A DNA stretch of 64,000 nucleotides from CAYYFX01 sp046330135 (GTDB taxonomy: Bacteria > ARS69), in contig JAXLTI010000007.1 of assembly GCA_046330135.1 (NCBI GenBank), forward strand, positions 62,001 through 126,000, in the 5' to 3' direction. The notes beneath the pieces are model-generated. The model made no database searches. It was not told where the DNA came from and worked only from the letters and a program-made list of their open reading frames with translations. Positions 8,961-16,194 of the stretch are shown piece by piece. Each line of letters begins with the position of its first letter. Within the stretch, counting starts at the first letter, position 1. Made by a program: the position numbers and the translations under genes.

Positions 8961-9581
8961 ATGAACGGCTCACAAGGCGCGGTGGTGCTTCTCGAAGTGC
9001 GGGTCGACGGGGCGGATCGCGACGAGGCGGCTGCCCTCGAAGCGCTCGGTCGCGCCCGCCTCCTCCTCGAAGCGCCTGATCCCGGCCGCACGTGGTCTCC
9101 GGCGGCGGCGCCCGGCGTCACGGGGAGTCTATCGCTCAAGAGCGCCTCGGACGCGTTCTCGTTCCTGCATCGCATCCGCACGGAGCTCTGCGCGGACCCC
9201 GCGAAGCCGCGCGTTCGCATCGCCGCGGGAGTCGGGCTCGGCGACGAGCTGGAAGGCACGCGCCTCGCGCGCGAGGCGTTCAAGTCGCTCGGCCGCCGCG
9301 GCCGGCACTTCACGCGGGCGCTGACGCCGGACCCGCAGGCGAACATCGTGCTGGCGGCGCTCTGCCGCACGCTGGACTCGCTGCATGGCGGATGGACGCG
9401 CGCGCAGTGGCAGGCCATCCAGCGGCGGGACGGCGGGCGCACGCTGCAGGAGATCGGGCGCGAGCTGGGCATCGCCTACCAGAACGTCAGCAAGCGGCTC
9501 ATCGCCGCGCGGTACTCCCTCTATCGGGAAGTGCTCGACGCGACGTCGCTCGTGTTCACGCACTCGAACTCGTCGGTCTGA
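8961..9581 (+). CDS. SatD-like protein with C-terminal helix-turn-helix
   Basis: 206 residues. The N-terminal two thirds resemble the SatD family (alternating strands, a conserved SASDAF block, and RVRIAAGVGLGDELEG followed by AREAFKSL). The C-terminus, residues about 155-190, is a sigma-70 region-4-type helix-turn-helix (RTLQEIGRELGIAYQNVSKR). Probably a cytoplasmic DNA-binding regulator; target unknown. ATG 8961 has GGGGAGGG 5 nt upstream. It lies divergent from the GH13 gene, over a 15-bp inverted repeat that it might bind. Family assignment is tentative; the HTH is more certain. Confidence 0.6.
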   Translation: MNGSQGAVVLLEVRVDGADRDEAAALEALGRARLLLEAPDPGRTWSPAAAPGVTGSLSLKSASDAFSFLHRIRTELCADPAKPRVRIAAGVGLGDELEGTRLAREAFKSLGRRGRHFTRALTPDPQANIVLAALCRTLDSLHGGWTRAQWQAIQRRDGGRTLQEIGRELGIAYQNVSKRLIAARYSLYREVLDATSLVFTHSNSSV

Positions 9582-9597
9582 CCCGCGACCCTCCCGT

Positions 9598-9637
9598 TCG
9601 CGACGCGCGAGCGCGACGAGGCGCGCCTCCGTCGCGA
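9598..9637. terminator. Hairpin between convergent SatD-like gene and thrC
   Basis: TCGCGACG (9598-9605) pairs perfectly with 9630-9637, enclosing a GC-rich 24-nt segment that can itself pair partly. It lies between the two convergent stops and lacks a T-tract. Confidence 0.4.
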
Positions 9638-9657
9638 CGCATCTCCGGCGCGCGCCC

Positions 9658-10836
9658 TCAGACACCGAGCCGGCTTCCCCACGCGTTCAAGTACTTCAGC
9701 GCGCTTCCCGTCTGGAAGACGACGACGCTCTCGTCCTCGCCGATGAGGCCGGCTTCTCGCAAGCGCTTGGCCCCGGCGAGGGCGGCCGCGCCTTCCGGGC
9801 AGGGCAGGATCCCGTCGAGTCGGGCCGCCCGGCGGCCCGCTTCCACGATCTCGTCCTCGCCCACCTCGAGCGCGCCGCCGCCGGTCGCGCGGAGGGCGCG
9901 GAGGATCAACCGGTCGGCGAAAGGCGAAGGGACGCACAGCCCGGCGGCGAAGGTGGACGGGTCCGTCCAGGCGCTCGCGCGCTCCTTGCCTTCACGAAGA
10001 GCGCGAACGATCGGGGCGCAGCCCGACGCTTGCACGGCGAAGAGGCGCGGCAGGGGCGGCGCCATCCATCCGACGGCCGCCGCCTCTTCGAACGCCTGGG
10101 CCATGGCGACGATCCCGGTTCCGCCCCCGCACGGGTACACGATCGCGTCCGGAGGCCGGGGCAGGTCGTCCAGGAGCTCGTAGGCCATCGTCTTCTTTCC
10201 CTCGACGCGCCCAGGCTCCTTGAACGTCGCCACCGAGAGGAAGCCCGTGCGTTGCGCTTCCTCGGCGGCGGCGCGACCCGCGTCGGCGATCGTGCCGGCG
10301 TGCAGCGTGAGGCGAGCGCCGCGCGCGCGGGTCTCTGCCAGGATCTCGCCCGGCGTGGCCTCGGGCGCGTGGACGGACACCGGCAGGCCCGCCCGGGCCC
10401 CGTAGGCCGCGGCGGCGGCCCCGGCGTTCCCGGCGGTCGGCAGCACGATCCCCGGCGCCCCGGCCGCTCGCGCGAGCGAGACCGCGACCGTGAGGCCGCG
10501 GTCCTTGAAGGAGCCGGTGGGGTTCGCCGACTCGTCTTTCACGTAGAGGCGCGGGATGCCGGTCCAGGTCGCGAGGCCCTTCGCGCGGAGCAGGGGCGTG
10601 CCGCCTTCGCCGAGCGTCACGGGCTCGGCGCCGTCCGGGAGGGGGAGAAGCGCGCGGAAGCGCCAGACGCCGCGGACTCCCGCCGCGCGAGCGGACGCAC
10701 CGGCCTGCCGGACGCGCGCGAGGTCGTAGCGCGAGACGATCGGGGCGCGGCAACACGTCGACACGGTGCGCGGCGGCGGCTCGGTCGACTCGCGGCCGCA
10801 CTCCGAGCATTCCTGTCGAACGAGCGCGGTGAGCAT
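9658..10836 (-). CDS. thrC: Threonine synthase (PLP-dependent)
   Basis: 392 residues from ATG 10836. Converts O-phosphohomoserine to threonine. The N-terminus has a zinc-ribbon-like Cys set (QECSECGRE and STCCRAPI). LGEGGTPLL and KDESANPTGSFKDRG hold the PLP-binding Lys; LPTAGNAGAAAAAYGA and PCGGGTG are substrate and phosphate loops. This is the archaeal/Bacillus-like short class, not the long E. coli type. A GTG at 10881 would add 15 residues; neither start has a convincing ribosome site. Followed downstream by the convergent SatD-like gene; upstream it diverges from the BMC leader. Confidence 0.85.
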   Translation of the reverse strand: MLTALVRQECSECGRESTEPPPRTVSTCCRAPIVSRYDLARVRQAGASARAAGVRGVWRFRALLPLPDGAEPVTLGEGGTPLLRAKGLATWTGIPRLYVKDESANPTGSFKDRGLTVAVSLARAAGAPGIVLPTAGNAGAAAAAYGARAGLPVSVHAPEATPGEILAETRARGARLTLHAGTIADAGRAAAEEAQRTGFLSVATFKEPGRVEGKKTMAYELLDDLPRPPDAIVYPCGGGTGIVAMAQAFEEAAAVGWMAPPLPRLFAVQASGCAPIVRALREGKERASAWTDPSTFAAGLCVPSPFADRLILRALRATGGGALEVGEDEIVEAGRRAARLDGILPCPEGAAALAGAKRLREAGLIGEDESVVVFQTGSALKYLNAWGSRLGV

Positions 10837-11037
10837 CGCGGGAGGATCGCACCGCGCGCGCCGCGCAGCAATCGGGTCCACGCGGGTACCGGGCGGGAAC
10901 CGCTCGGTCGCCGGTCGGCGACATGATCCTCCGGAAGGCGTGGTGGCGGAACGCGACGCGAGCCGTCATCGCGCAGCGCATTCTGCGGGCCGCCGCGCCG
11001 GCGTGGATTGCCGGAGTTGGCGCCGGCTGGGCGCTGC

Positions 11038-11079
11038 TGGCGAAGGATCTCGCCAACTTGACTGGCACGTCGTGTGCAA
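11038..11079 (+). promoter_or_regulatory. Sigma-54-like -24/-12 element with upstream dyad
   Basis: CTGGCACGTCGTGTGCAA has GG (11064-11065) and GC (11076-11077) exactly 10 bp apart; only the first T of the TTGC box differs from consensus. Just upstream, TGGCGA and TCGCCA flank 6 bp (11038-11055). The element is about 480 bp from the first shell gene, so a long leader would result. The same stretch is partly palindromic, so it could be an operator instead. Confidence 0.3.
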
Positions 11080-11167
11080 CTCCAGTCCAGCGTCGGACCT
11101 GGGGCCGGGGCTGGACGCGAACCTCCCGGAAACATCGCAACCCGACCCGCCCGGTCTCTGTCCACAA

Positions 11168-11201
11168 GGGGCGCGCCTCGGCCTGCGGCCGGGGGCGCCC
11201 C
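11168..11201 (+). promoter_or_regulatory. Leader hairpin 1 of the BMC operon
   Basis: GGGGCGC (11168-11174) pairs with GCGCCCC (11195-11201), and inside it CGGCC-TGC-GGCCG forms a second 5-bp stem. It could act as an attenuator, an mRNA-stabilising element, or a stop for transcription entering from upstream. Confidence 0.4.
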
Positions 11202-11314
11202 GACCGAACCGGTCCCCTGCGGTGCTCGTGATTCGTGGGCGCCGGCTTGACGCCGATCAAGATGACCTCCGGCGGCTCGTCGCACGACGCCAATGTGGGG
11301 GACCGCAACGTGGC

Positions 11315-11338
11315 GGGGGGGGCCTCGAGGCTCCCCCC
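11315..11338 (+). promoter_or_regulatory. Leader hairpin 2 of the BMC operon
   Basis: A run of eight G, GCCTCGAGGC and a run of six C fold into a near-perfect stem with a T bulge. It lies about 210 bp before the first shell gene, upstream of the sigma-70 promoter. Confidence 0.4.
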
Positions 11339-11456
11339 GTCCGCATATGCCAGCGGTGTTCCGGTCACCGGCACCGGTCCTCCCGTCTCCGCCCGTCCGG
11401 CGACTCGTCCCCTCGAGCGTTTCGACCCGCTTCCATCCGGCCACGCGTTCGCGCGA

Positions 11457-11485
11457 TTGACAGCCCGCGCCGCATGCGGAACCAT
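11457..11485 (+). promoter_or_regulatory. Sigma-70 promoter with operator-like palindrome, BMC operon
   Basis: A perfect TTGACA (11457-11462) and AACCAT (11480-11485) are 17 bp apart. The spacer contains the perfect 10-bp palindrome CCGCATGCGG (11470-11479), placed where a repressor or a MerR-type activator would act. Expected transcript start is near 11492, about 55 nt before the first shell gene. Confidence 0.5.
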
Positions 11486-11547
11486 GCGGGCGCGCCATGG
11501 AGCGCTTCCGGGATGCTCGTCCGCGCCCGGGAGAAGGGGGGTCGTCG

Positions 11548-11820
11548 GTGCAGGGACAGGCGCTCGGCATGATCGAGACGCGCGGCTTCGTCGGGATGGT
11601 CGAGGCCTCCGACGCGATGGTGAAGGCCGCGCGCGTCACGCTCACCCGGTACGAGAAGATCGGATCGGGCTACGTCACGGCGTGCGTGCGGGGCGACGTG
11701 GGCGCCGTCAAGGCGGCCGTCGCGGCCGGAGAGGAAGCGGCGAAGCGGGTCGGTGAGCTCGTCTCGGCCCACGTCATTCCGAGTCCCCATCCGCAGCTGG
11801 AAGACATTCTGCTGAAGTGA
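11548..11820 (+). CDS. BMC-H shell protein 1 (hexamer)
   Basis: 90 residues, the usual single-BMC-domain length. QALGMIETRGFVGMVEASDAMVKAA is the canonical start of the PduA/EutM type, and YEKIGSGYVTACVRGDV holds the pore loop with Ser in the constriction (KIGSG). It forms cyclic hexamers that tile the shell facets and passes small metabolites through the central pore. Start GTG 11548 is preferred over ATG 11497 because GAAGGGGGG sits 6 nt before it and the resulting protein begins at the domain boundary. First gene of the BMC operon; 62 nt separate it from the second hexamer gene. Confidence 0.92.
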   Translation: MQGQALGMIETRGFVGMVEASDAMVKAARVTLTRYEKIGSGYVTACVRGDVGAVKAAVAAGEEAAKRVGELVSAHVIPSPHPQLEDILLK

Positions 11821-11882
11821 GTGCGCGAACGCGAGAAGACGATGCTTCGCCGGGCGGTGGGCCCGCGATCGGAGGGACGAAG

Positions 11883-12176
11883 ATGAGTGAGGCGCTGGGG
11901 CTGATCGAGACGCGGGGCTTCGCGGCGCTCGTCGAAGCGTCGGACGCGATGGTCAAGGCGGCGAACGTCCGGCTCGTGGGCTACGAGAAGATCGGCGGAG
12001 GCTACGTCACCGCCATCGTGCGCGGAGACGTCGCGGCGGTGAAGGCCGCCACGGACGCCGGCTCGGCGGCGGCGAACAAGGTCGGCGAGCTGGTCACGGT
12101 CCACGTCATCCCGCGGCCGCATCCGAACGTCGAGAAGATCCTCCCGGTCGGCGAGGTCCAGGCCGCCGAGGCCTGA
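11883..12176 (+). CDS. BMC-H shell protein 2 (hexamer)
   Basis: 97 residues, paralogous to the preceding gene (LGLIETRGFAALVEASDAMV; YEKIGGGYVTAIVRGDV). The pore loop is KIGGG instead of KIGSG, so the pore constriction is Gly-lined and probably of different selectivity. It also has a longer C-terminal tail (VGEVQAAEA). ATG 11883 follows GGAGGG. Two non-identical hexamers in one operon is typical of PVM-type compartments. Confidence 0.92.
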   Translation: MSEALGLIETRGFAALVEASDAMVKAANVRLVGYEKIGGGYVTAIVRGDVAAVKAATDAGSAAANKVGELVTVHVIPRPHPNVEKILPVGEVQAAEA

Positions 12177-12202
12177 CGCCACGCTCCGGGGAAGGGGACC
12201 GC

Positions 12203-12511
12203 ATGACGCTGGGCCGGGTCGTCGGCACCGTGGTGGCCACTCGTAAGGACGAGCGCCTGACCGGTTTCAAGCTGCAGGTCGTCGAGACCCTCGATCTGGA
12301 TCTTCGCCCCACGGGCGCGTTCACCGTGGCGGTGGACGCGGTGGGCGCGGGTCACGGCGAGATCGTCCTCACCTCGGCGGGCAGCTCCGCTCGCCTCACG
12401 CAGGTCACGAAGGACCGTCCCGTGGACGCCGTGATCGTCGGCATCGTCGACACGCTCGAGACCGGCGGGCGGATCCGCTACGACAAGTCCAGCGCGGCCC
12501 AGCCTGTCTGA
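12203..12511 (+). CDS. BMC-P vertex protein 1 (EutN/CcmL family pentamer)
   Basis: 102 residues. LGRVVGTVVATRKDERLTGFKL and the C-terminal VDAVIVGIVDTLE are the conserved start and end of the EutN/CcmL domain, an OB-fold that makes pentamers capping icosahedral shell vertices. The centre VAVDAVGAGHGEIVLTSAGSSAR is also standard. Preceded by GGGGAAGGGGACC as ribosome site and followed 16 bp later by the aldehyde dehydrogenase gene. One of three pentamer genes in the operon. Confidence 0.93.
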   Translation: MTLGRVVGTVVATRKDERLTGFKLQVVETLDLDLRPTGAFTVAVDAVGAGHGEIVLTSAGSSARLTQVTKDRPVDAVIVGIVDTLETGGRIRYDKSSAAQPV

Positions 12512-12527
12512 CCCGGGGAGGACGCCG

Positions 12528-14054
12528 GTGGCGATCGACGCGAGCCGAATCGACGCGATCGTCCGGCGGGTCCTGGAGCGCCTGGCCGCCGAGGGCTCGT
12601 CCGCACCGCCGCCGCCGCCGACGACGACGCCCGTAGCGTCCACCCGTCCCGCACCGGCCGCGTCCGTCCAGCGTCCGGCGGCGAGCGCGCCACCCCTCCA
12701 TCGCCCGGCGCCCTCCGTGCGCCCGCACGGGGGCCCCGTCTACGACACGCCGGAGGAGGCGGCCCGCGCAGCCCACGCCGCGTTCCTCGACCTCCATGAC
12801 ACTCCGCTCGCCACCCGCGAGGCGATGATCGAGGCGATGCGACGCACGGTGCGCGAGCACGCGAAGGAGCTGGCGGAGCTGGCCGTGCGCGAGACCGGCC
12901 TCGGGCGCGTCGACGACAAGATCCGGAAGAACCTCCTCGTCGGGAACAAGACCCCGGGCACCGAAATCCTCGTCCCGGCAGCGCGCTCCGGCGACCACGG
13001 GCTGATGATCGAGGAGCGCGCGCCGTACGGCGTGATCCTCTCGGTCACGCCGTCCACGAACCCGTCCGAGACCGTCATCAACAACGGCATCGGAACGCTC
13101 GCGGGCGGCAACGCCACGATCTTCGCGCCGCATCCGGGAGCGACGAAGGTCTCGCTGCTCGCCGTGACGCTCCTGGAGCGCGCGTGTCGCGAGGCCGGCG
13201 GTCCCGCGAACGTGTTCGTGACGATCGCCCGTCCCTCCGTGGAGGCCACGCAGGCGCTCATGCGTCACGAGAAGGTCAGGCTGCTCGTGGTGACGGGCGG
13301 CGGCGCCGTGGTGAAGGAGGCGATGAGCGTCGGCAAGCGCGCGATCACCGCCGGGCCCGGCAACCCGCCGGTCGTCGTGGACGGCACGGCCGATCTCGAG
13401 CGCGCCGCGCGCGGCATCTACGCGGGCGCCTCCTTCGACAACAACATCGTCTGCACGGACGAGAAGGAAGTGATCGCGGTCGAGCGGATCGCGCCCGAGC
13501 TCGTGCGCCTGCTCGCCGCGCAAGGCGCGTTCGTGCTGAAGGGCCCCGCGATCGACGCGGTCCGCAAGGTCGTGCTCGCGGAGGATCGCGGGCCGAGGCG
13601 TCGCAGCGTTCCGAACAAGGACCTCGTCGGCAAGGACGCGGGCGTCATCCTCGAGGCGGCGCGCGTGGCCGGGCCCAGGTCCACGCGGCTCCTCGTGGCC
13701 GAGGTCGACGACGGCCACCCCTTCCTCTGGACGGAGCTGATGATGCCCGTGATCGGGATCTGCCGCGCCCCGGACGTGGACGTGGCGATCGACTTCGCGC
13801 GCGAGGTGGAGGGCGGGTGCTTCCACACCGCGTCGATGTACTCGCGGAACGTGGACAAGCTGTCGCGCATGGCCCGCGTCATCGACTGCTCGATCTTCGT
13901 GAAGAACGGCCCGAACTACAACGGGCTCGGCGAGGGCGGCGAAGGGTACACGAGCTTCACCATCGCGAGCCCCACGGGAGAGGGCATGACGACCGCGCGG
14001 AGCTTCACGCGCTTCCGCCGCTGCTCCCTCGTGGACGGGTTCCGGATTGTCTGA
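12528..14054 (+). CDS. BMC aldehyde dehydrogenase, CoA-acylating type (PduP/EutE-like)
   Basis: 508 residues from GTG 12528. Residues 2-22 (AIDASRIDAIVRRVLERLAA) form an amphipathic helix, followed by a 45-residue Pro/Ala/Ser linker: the layout of an N-terminal encapsulation peptide. The catalytic domain follows from about residue 75; the catalytic Cys309 lies in SFDNNIVCTDEKEV, and VTPSTNPSETVINNGIGTL and TAGPGNPPVVVD are conserved in EutE/PduP proteins. Expected to convert an aldehyde, NAD+ and CoA to acyl-CoA in the compartment lumen. Substrate is probably the aldehyde released by the aldolase at the operon end. Overlaps the next gene by 8 bp. Confidence 0.9.
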   Translation: MAIDASRIDAIVRRVLERLAAEGSSAPPPPPTTTPVASTRPAPAASVQRPAASAPPLHRPAPSVRPHGGPVYDTPEEAARAAHAAFLDLHDTPLATREAMIEAMRRTVREHAKELAELAVRETGLGRVDDKIRKNLLVGNKTPGTEILVPAARSGDHGLMIEERAPYGVILSVTPSTNPSETVINNGIGTLAGGNATIFAPHPGATKVSLLAVTLLERACREAGGPANVFVTIARPSVEATQALMRHEKVRLLVVTGGGAVVKEAMSVGKRAITAGPGNPPVVVDGTADLERAARGIYAGASFDNNIVCTDEKEVIAVERIAPELVRLLAAQGAFVLKGPAIDAVRKVVLAEDRGPRRRSVPNKDLVGKDAGVILEAARVAGPRSTRLLVAEVDDGHPFLWTELMMPVIGICRAPDVDVAIDFAREVEGGCFHTASMYSRNVDKLSRMARVIDCSIFVKNGPNYNGLGEGGEGYTSFTIASPTGEGMTTARSFTRFRRCSLVDGFRIV

Positions 14055-14691
14055 CGCGCCCTCGGACGCGCGGGCCGCGACGCCGGTCGGCGACGCGTTG
14101 GGCTTGCTCGAGACCAGCTCGATCGCGGCGGGCGTGCGCGTCGCGGACGAGGTGCTCAAGGCCGCGCCGGTGGAGCTGCTCGAGGCGGTGCCCGTGTCGC
14201 CCGGGAAGTTCCTCGTGATCTTCGCGGGCGGTGTCTCCGAGGTCGAAGCGGCCCTCGCCGCGGGGAAGCGCTTCACCGGGGAGACGCTGCTGGACGAGCT
14301 CTTCCTGCCGCGTGTGCATCCGCGAGTGGGGCCCGCGATCTCGCGGCGCGAGCCGCCCTCGTCCGACGGCGAAGCGATCGGGATCGTGGAGATGCTGTCG
14401 GTGGCGGCGGCGATCGTCGGCGCGGATGCTGCGGCGAAGACGGCCGCGGTGACGCTGCTCGAAATCGCCCCCGGCCGCGGCATCGGCGGCAAGGGGTTCT
14501 TCACGATGACCGGCGACGTGGCCTCGGTGGAGGCGGCGGCCGCCGCTGCTCGGGCGATCGCGGAGGCGCGCGGCATGCATCTCCGCACGGAGATCCTCGC
14601 GGGGCCGCATCCCGTGCTTGCCGGGCGCGTGGCAGGGCGCCTGCTTCGCCGGCCTTCGCTCGAGCGCTTCCCGGGGGAGGAGCCGGCGTGA
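14047..14691 (+). CDS. BMC-T shell protein (tandem BMC domains, pseudohexameric trimer)
   Basis: 214 residues with two BMC domains in tandem: GDALGLLETSSIAAGVRVADEVLKAA (from about 15) and EAIGIVEMLSVAAAIVGADAAAKTA (from about 109). Pore-loop positions read VPVSPGKF and GRGIGGKGF, so they differ between the halves. Such trimers form larger, sometimes gated, pores for cofactors. TTG 14047 is the start, inside the end of the dehydrogenase gene, so translation is coupled. The presence of a tandem-domain protein departs from the classic PVM compartment content of hexamers and pentamers only. Confidence 0.88.
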   Translation: MSDAPSDARAATPVGDALGLLETSSIAAGVRVADEVLKAAPVELLEAVPVSPGKFLVIFAGGVSEVEAALAAGKRFTGETLLDELFLPRVHPRVGPAISRREPPSSDGEAIGIVEMLSVAAAIVGADAAAKTAAVTLLEIAPGRGIGGKGFFTMTGDVASVEAAAAAARAIAEARGMHLRTEILAGPHPVLAGRVAGRLLRRPSLERFPGEEPA

Positions 14692-14966
14692 ACTTCGCGC
14701 GCGTGATCGGCACGGTCTGGTGCACCGCGAAGGACGAGTCGCTGCACGGCGTGCGCCTCCTCGTGCTGCAACCCGAGACGGAGACGGGCGCCGCGTCGGG
14801 CGCGCCGCTCGTGGCCGCGGATACGGTGTCCGCGCGCACGGGCGATCTCGTGTTCTTCGTGCGCGCTCGCGAGGCTGCGAAGGCGTTGCCCGGCCAATTC
14901 GCGCCGGTGGACGCGGCGATCCTCGGCATCGTGGACGGGCGGCAGATCGACGAGGAGCCCTCGTGA
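14688..14966 (+). CDS. BMC-P vertex protein 2 (EutN/CcmL family)
   Basis: 92 residues from GTG 14688, overlapping the BMC-T stop by 4 bp, with GGGGGAGGAG upstream. FARVIGTVWCTAKDESLHGVRLL and VDAAILGIVDG mark the EutN/CcmL domain. The central loop GDLVFFVRAREAAKALP lacks the small-residue GSSAR pattern of the first pentamer, so the three vertex proteins are clearly diverged from one another and probably not redundant. Confidence 0.9.
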   Translation: MNFARVIGTVWCTAKDESLHGVRLLVLQPETETGAASGAPLVAADTVSARTGDLVFFVRAREAAKALPGQFAPVDAAILGIVDGRQIDEEPS

Positions 14967-15238
14967 AGCTGGCGCGGGTGATCGGGCGCGTGTGGGCCAC
15001 GGCGAAGGACCCGAGCCTGGAGGGGCGGAAGATCCTGCTCGTGCGCCCCGTGCGCCCGGACGGCGCGGCGGCGGGGGAGGCGTACCTGGCGGTCGACTCC
15101 GTGGGTGCGGGATTCGGGGAGCGCGTGCTCGTGGTCGACGAGGGCGGCAGCGCGGGAATCGTGCTCTCGCTGCCGGATCCTCCGATCCGCACGGTGGTGG
15201 TGGGCATCGTGGACTCGGTGGAGGTGGGGGCCGAGTGA
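14963..15238 (+). CDS. BMC-P vertex protein 3 (EutN/CcmL family)
   Basis: 91 residues from GTG 14963, with a 4-bp overlap to the preceding gene and GAGGAG upstream. KLARVIGRVWATAKDPSLEGRKILLV and the end RTVVVGIVDSVEV are the family hallmarks; VDSVGAGFGERVLVVDEGGSAG is the mid-domain. Third pentamer gene of the operon; three copies match the PVM-type gene complement. Confidence 0.92.
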   Translation: MKLARVIGRVWATAKDPSLEGRKILLVRPVRPDGAAAGEAYLAVDSVGAGFGERVLVVDEGGSAGIVLSLPDPPIRTVVVGIVDSVEVGAE

Positions 15239-15987
15239 AATCCGCGGCGGACATCCGCGCCGGCGTCGTGAAGGCGTGCCGGGAGCTGGACCGGCGCGAG
15301 TACGTCGGCGGGCGGGACGGCAACGTGTCGGCGCTGTTGCCGGACGGGAGCGTCGTCGTGACGCCGGCCGGCATGCGCAAGGGCGACGTGGCCCTGGAGC
15401 ACCTGCTGGTCGTGGACCGGAAGGGCAAGGTCGTGGGCGGGCGCGGTCGCGCGTCCACCGAGCTCGGCATGCACCTGCGCATCTACGAGCTGCGCGCCGA
15501 CGTGCGCGCCGTGGTGCACGCGCACCCGCCGGTCGCCACCGGGTTCGCGGCGGCGGGCGTGGCGCTCAAGGAGTGCGTGCTGCCGGAAGTGATCGTGGGG
15601 CTCGGCCGCGTGCCCATCGCGCCCTACGCCACCCCGGGGACGCCCGAGGTCTCGCGCGCGCTCGACGATCTCGTCGCGAAGCACGACGCGATCCTGCTCG
15701 CGAACCACGGCGCGGTGACGGTGGGCGAGGACGTGGACGCCGCGTACCAGCGTCTCGAGACCGTGGAGCAGGCCGCGCGCATCCTCCTCGTGGCGCGACT
15801 GCTCGGCGGCGCACAGCCGCTCTCGCCCTCCGAGGTGGCGGAGCTCGTCGCCTCGCGCGCGCGCTACGGCGTCCGCGAGGGCCTGGCCGCGTGCGACGTG
15901 GCGCCGGCCGGGGCGCTCAGCCCGGAGGAGGAAGCCCTCGCCGCGCGCATCGCGGCCCGGGTCCGCGAACGACTCTCGTCACGCTGA
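15235..15987 (+). CDS. Class II (zinc) aldolase, FucA/RhaD type, with C-terminal encapsulation helix
   Basis: 250 residues from GTG 15235 (4-bp overlap; GGAGGTGGGGG upstream). Zinc ligands His95 and His97 (VVHAHPP) and His158 (LLANHG) and catalytic Glu76 (TELGMH) match fuculose-/rhamnulose-1-phosphate aldolases, which give dihydroxyacetone phosphate and lactaldehyde. The aldolase fold ends near residue 222; residues 228-248 (LSPEEEALAARIAARVRERL) form an amphipathic helix after a short Ala/Pro/Gly linker, as in C-terminal encapsulation peptides of PVM-type aldolases. It would supply the aldehyde to the operon's dehydrogenase. Actual sugar phosphate unknown. Confidence 0.88.
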   Translation: MKSAADIRAGVVKACRELDRREYVGGRDGNVSALLPDGSVVVTPAGMRKGDVALEHLLVVDRKGKVVGGRGRASTELGMHLRIYELRADVRAVVHAHPPVATGFAAAGVALKECVLPEVIVGLGRVPIAPYATPGTPEVSRALDDLVAKHDAILLANHGAVTVGEDVDAAYQRLETVEQAARILLVARLLGGAQPLSPSEVAELVASRARYGVREGLAACDVAPAGALSPEEEALAARIAARVRERLSSR

Positions 15988-16034
15988 TCGCTCGCCGGTG
16001 TGCCGACGCATGCCTCGCCGCGCGCGGTCTGCGC

Positions 16035-16083
16035 CGCTGCGCCGAGGGATCGCACGGCTCGGGTGCGATCCCCGGATGCAGCG
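16035..16083 (+). terminator. Hairpin terminator of the BMC operon
   Basis: A perfect 10-bp stem (GGGATCGCAC, 16046-16055, with 16063-16072) and 7-nt loop is extended, across a 5x5 internal loop, by CGCTGC pairing with GCAGCG. It lies 47 nt after the aldolase stop and has no T-tract. Confidence 0.5.
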
Positions 16084-16194
16084 CGTCGCCGGCGGCACGG
16101 ACGTCCCGCAAGGCTGCGGTGGTCCATCGGCCGACTCGCGACGTGCGTCGGGGAGACGCGCCCGGCAGGTCTCGACCGCCACGCCCCGGTGACA

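Larger units (their letters stand above)
10837..11547. other. 711-bp non-coding control region upstream of the BMC operon
   Basis: No open frame here looks like a protein. It holds a sigma-54-like element near 11064, two strong hairpins (11168-11201 and 11315-11338), a sigma-70 promoter with a palindrome between its boxes (11457-11485) and the ribosome site of the first shell gene. I looked for cobalamin, c-di-GMP and SAM-type riboswitch cores and did not find one. Confidence 0.6.

Noticed and set aside
10923..11231. Plus-strand 102-codon open frame in the BMC leader
   Set aside because: No ribosome site, no recognisable domain, and it overlaps the sigma-54-like element and a hairpin; composition looks like non-coding GC-rich DNA.
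11240..11420. c-di-GMP-I-like or cobalamin-like riboswitch in the leader
   Set aside because: Some G/C-rich pairing is reminiscent, but the conserved cores (GCAAA/ACGCAAAGCC, or the B12 box) are absent.
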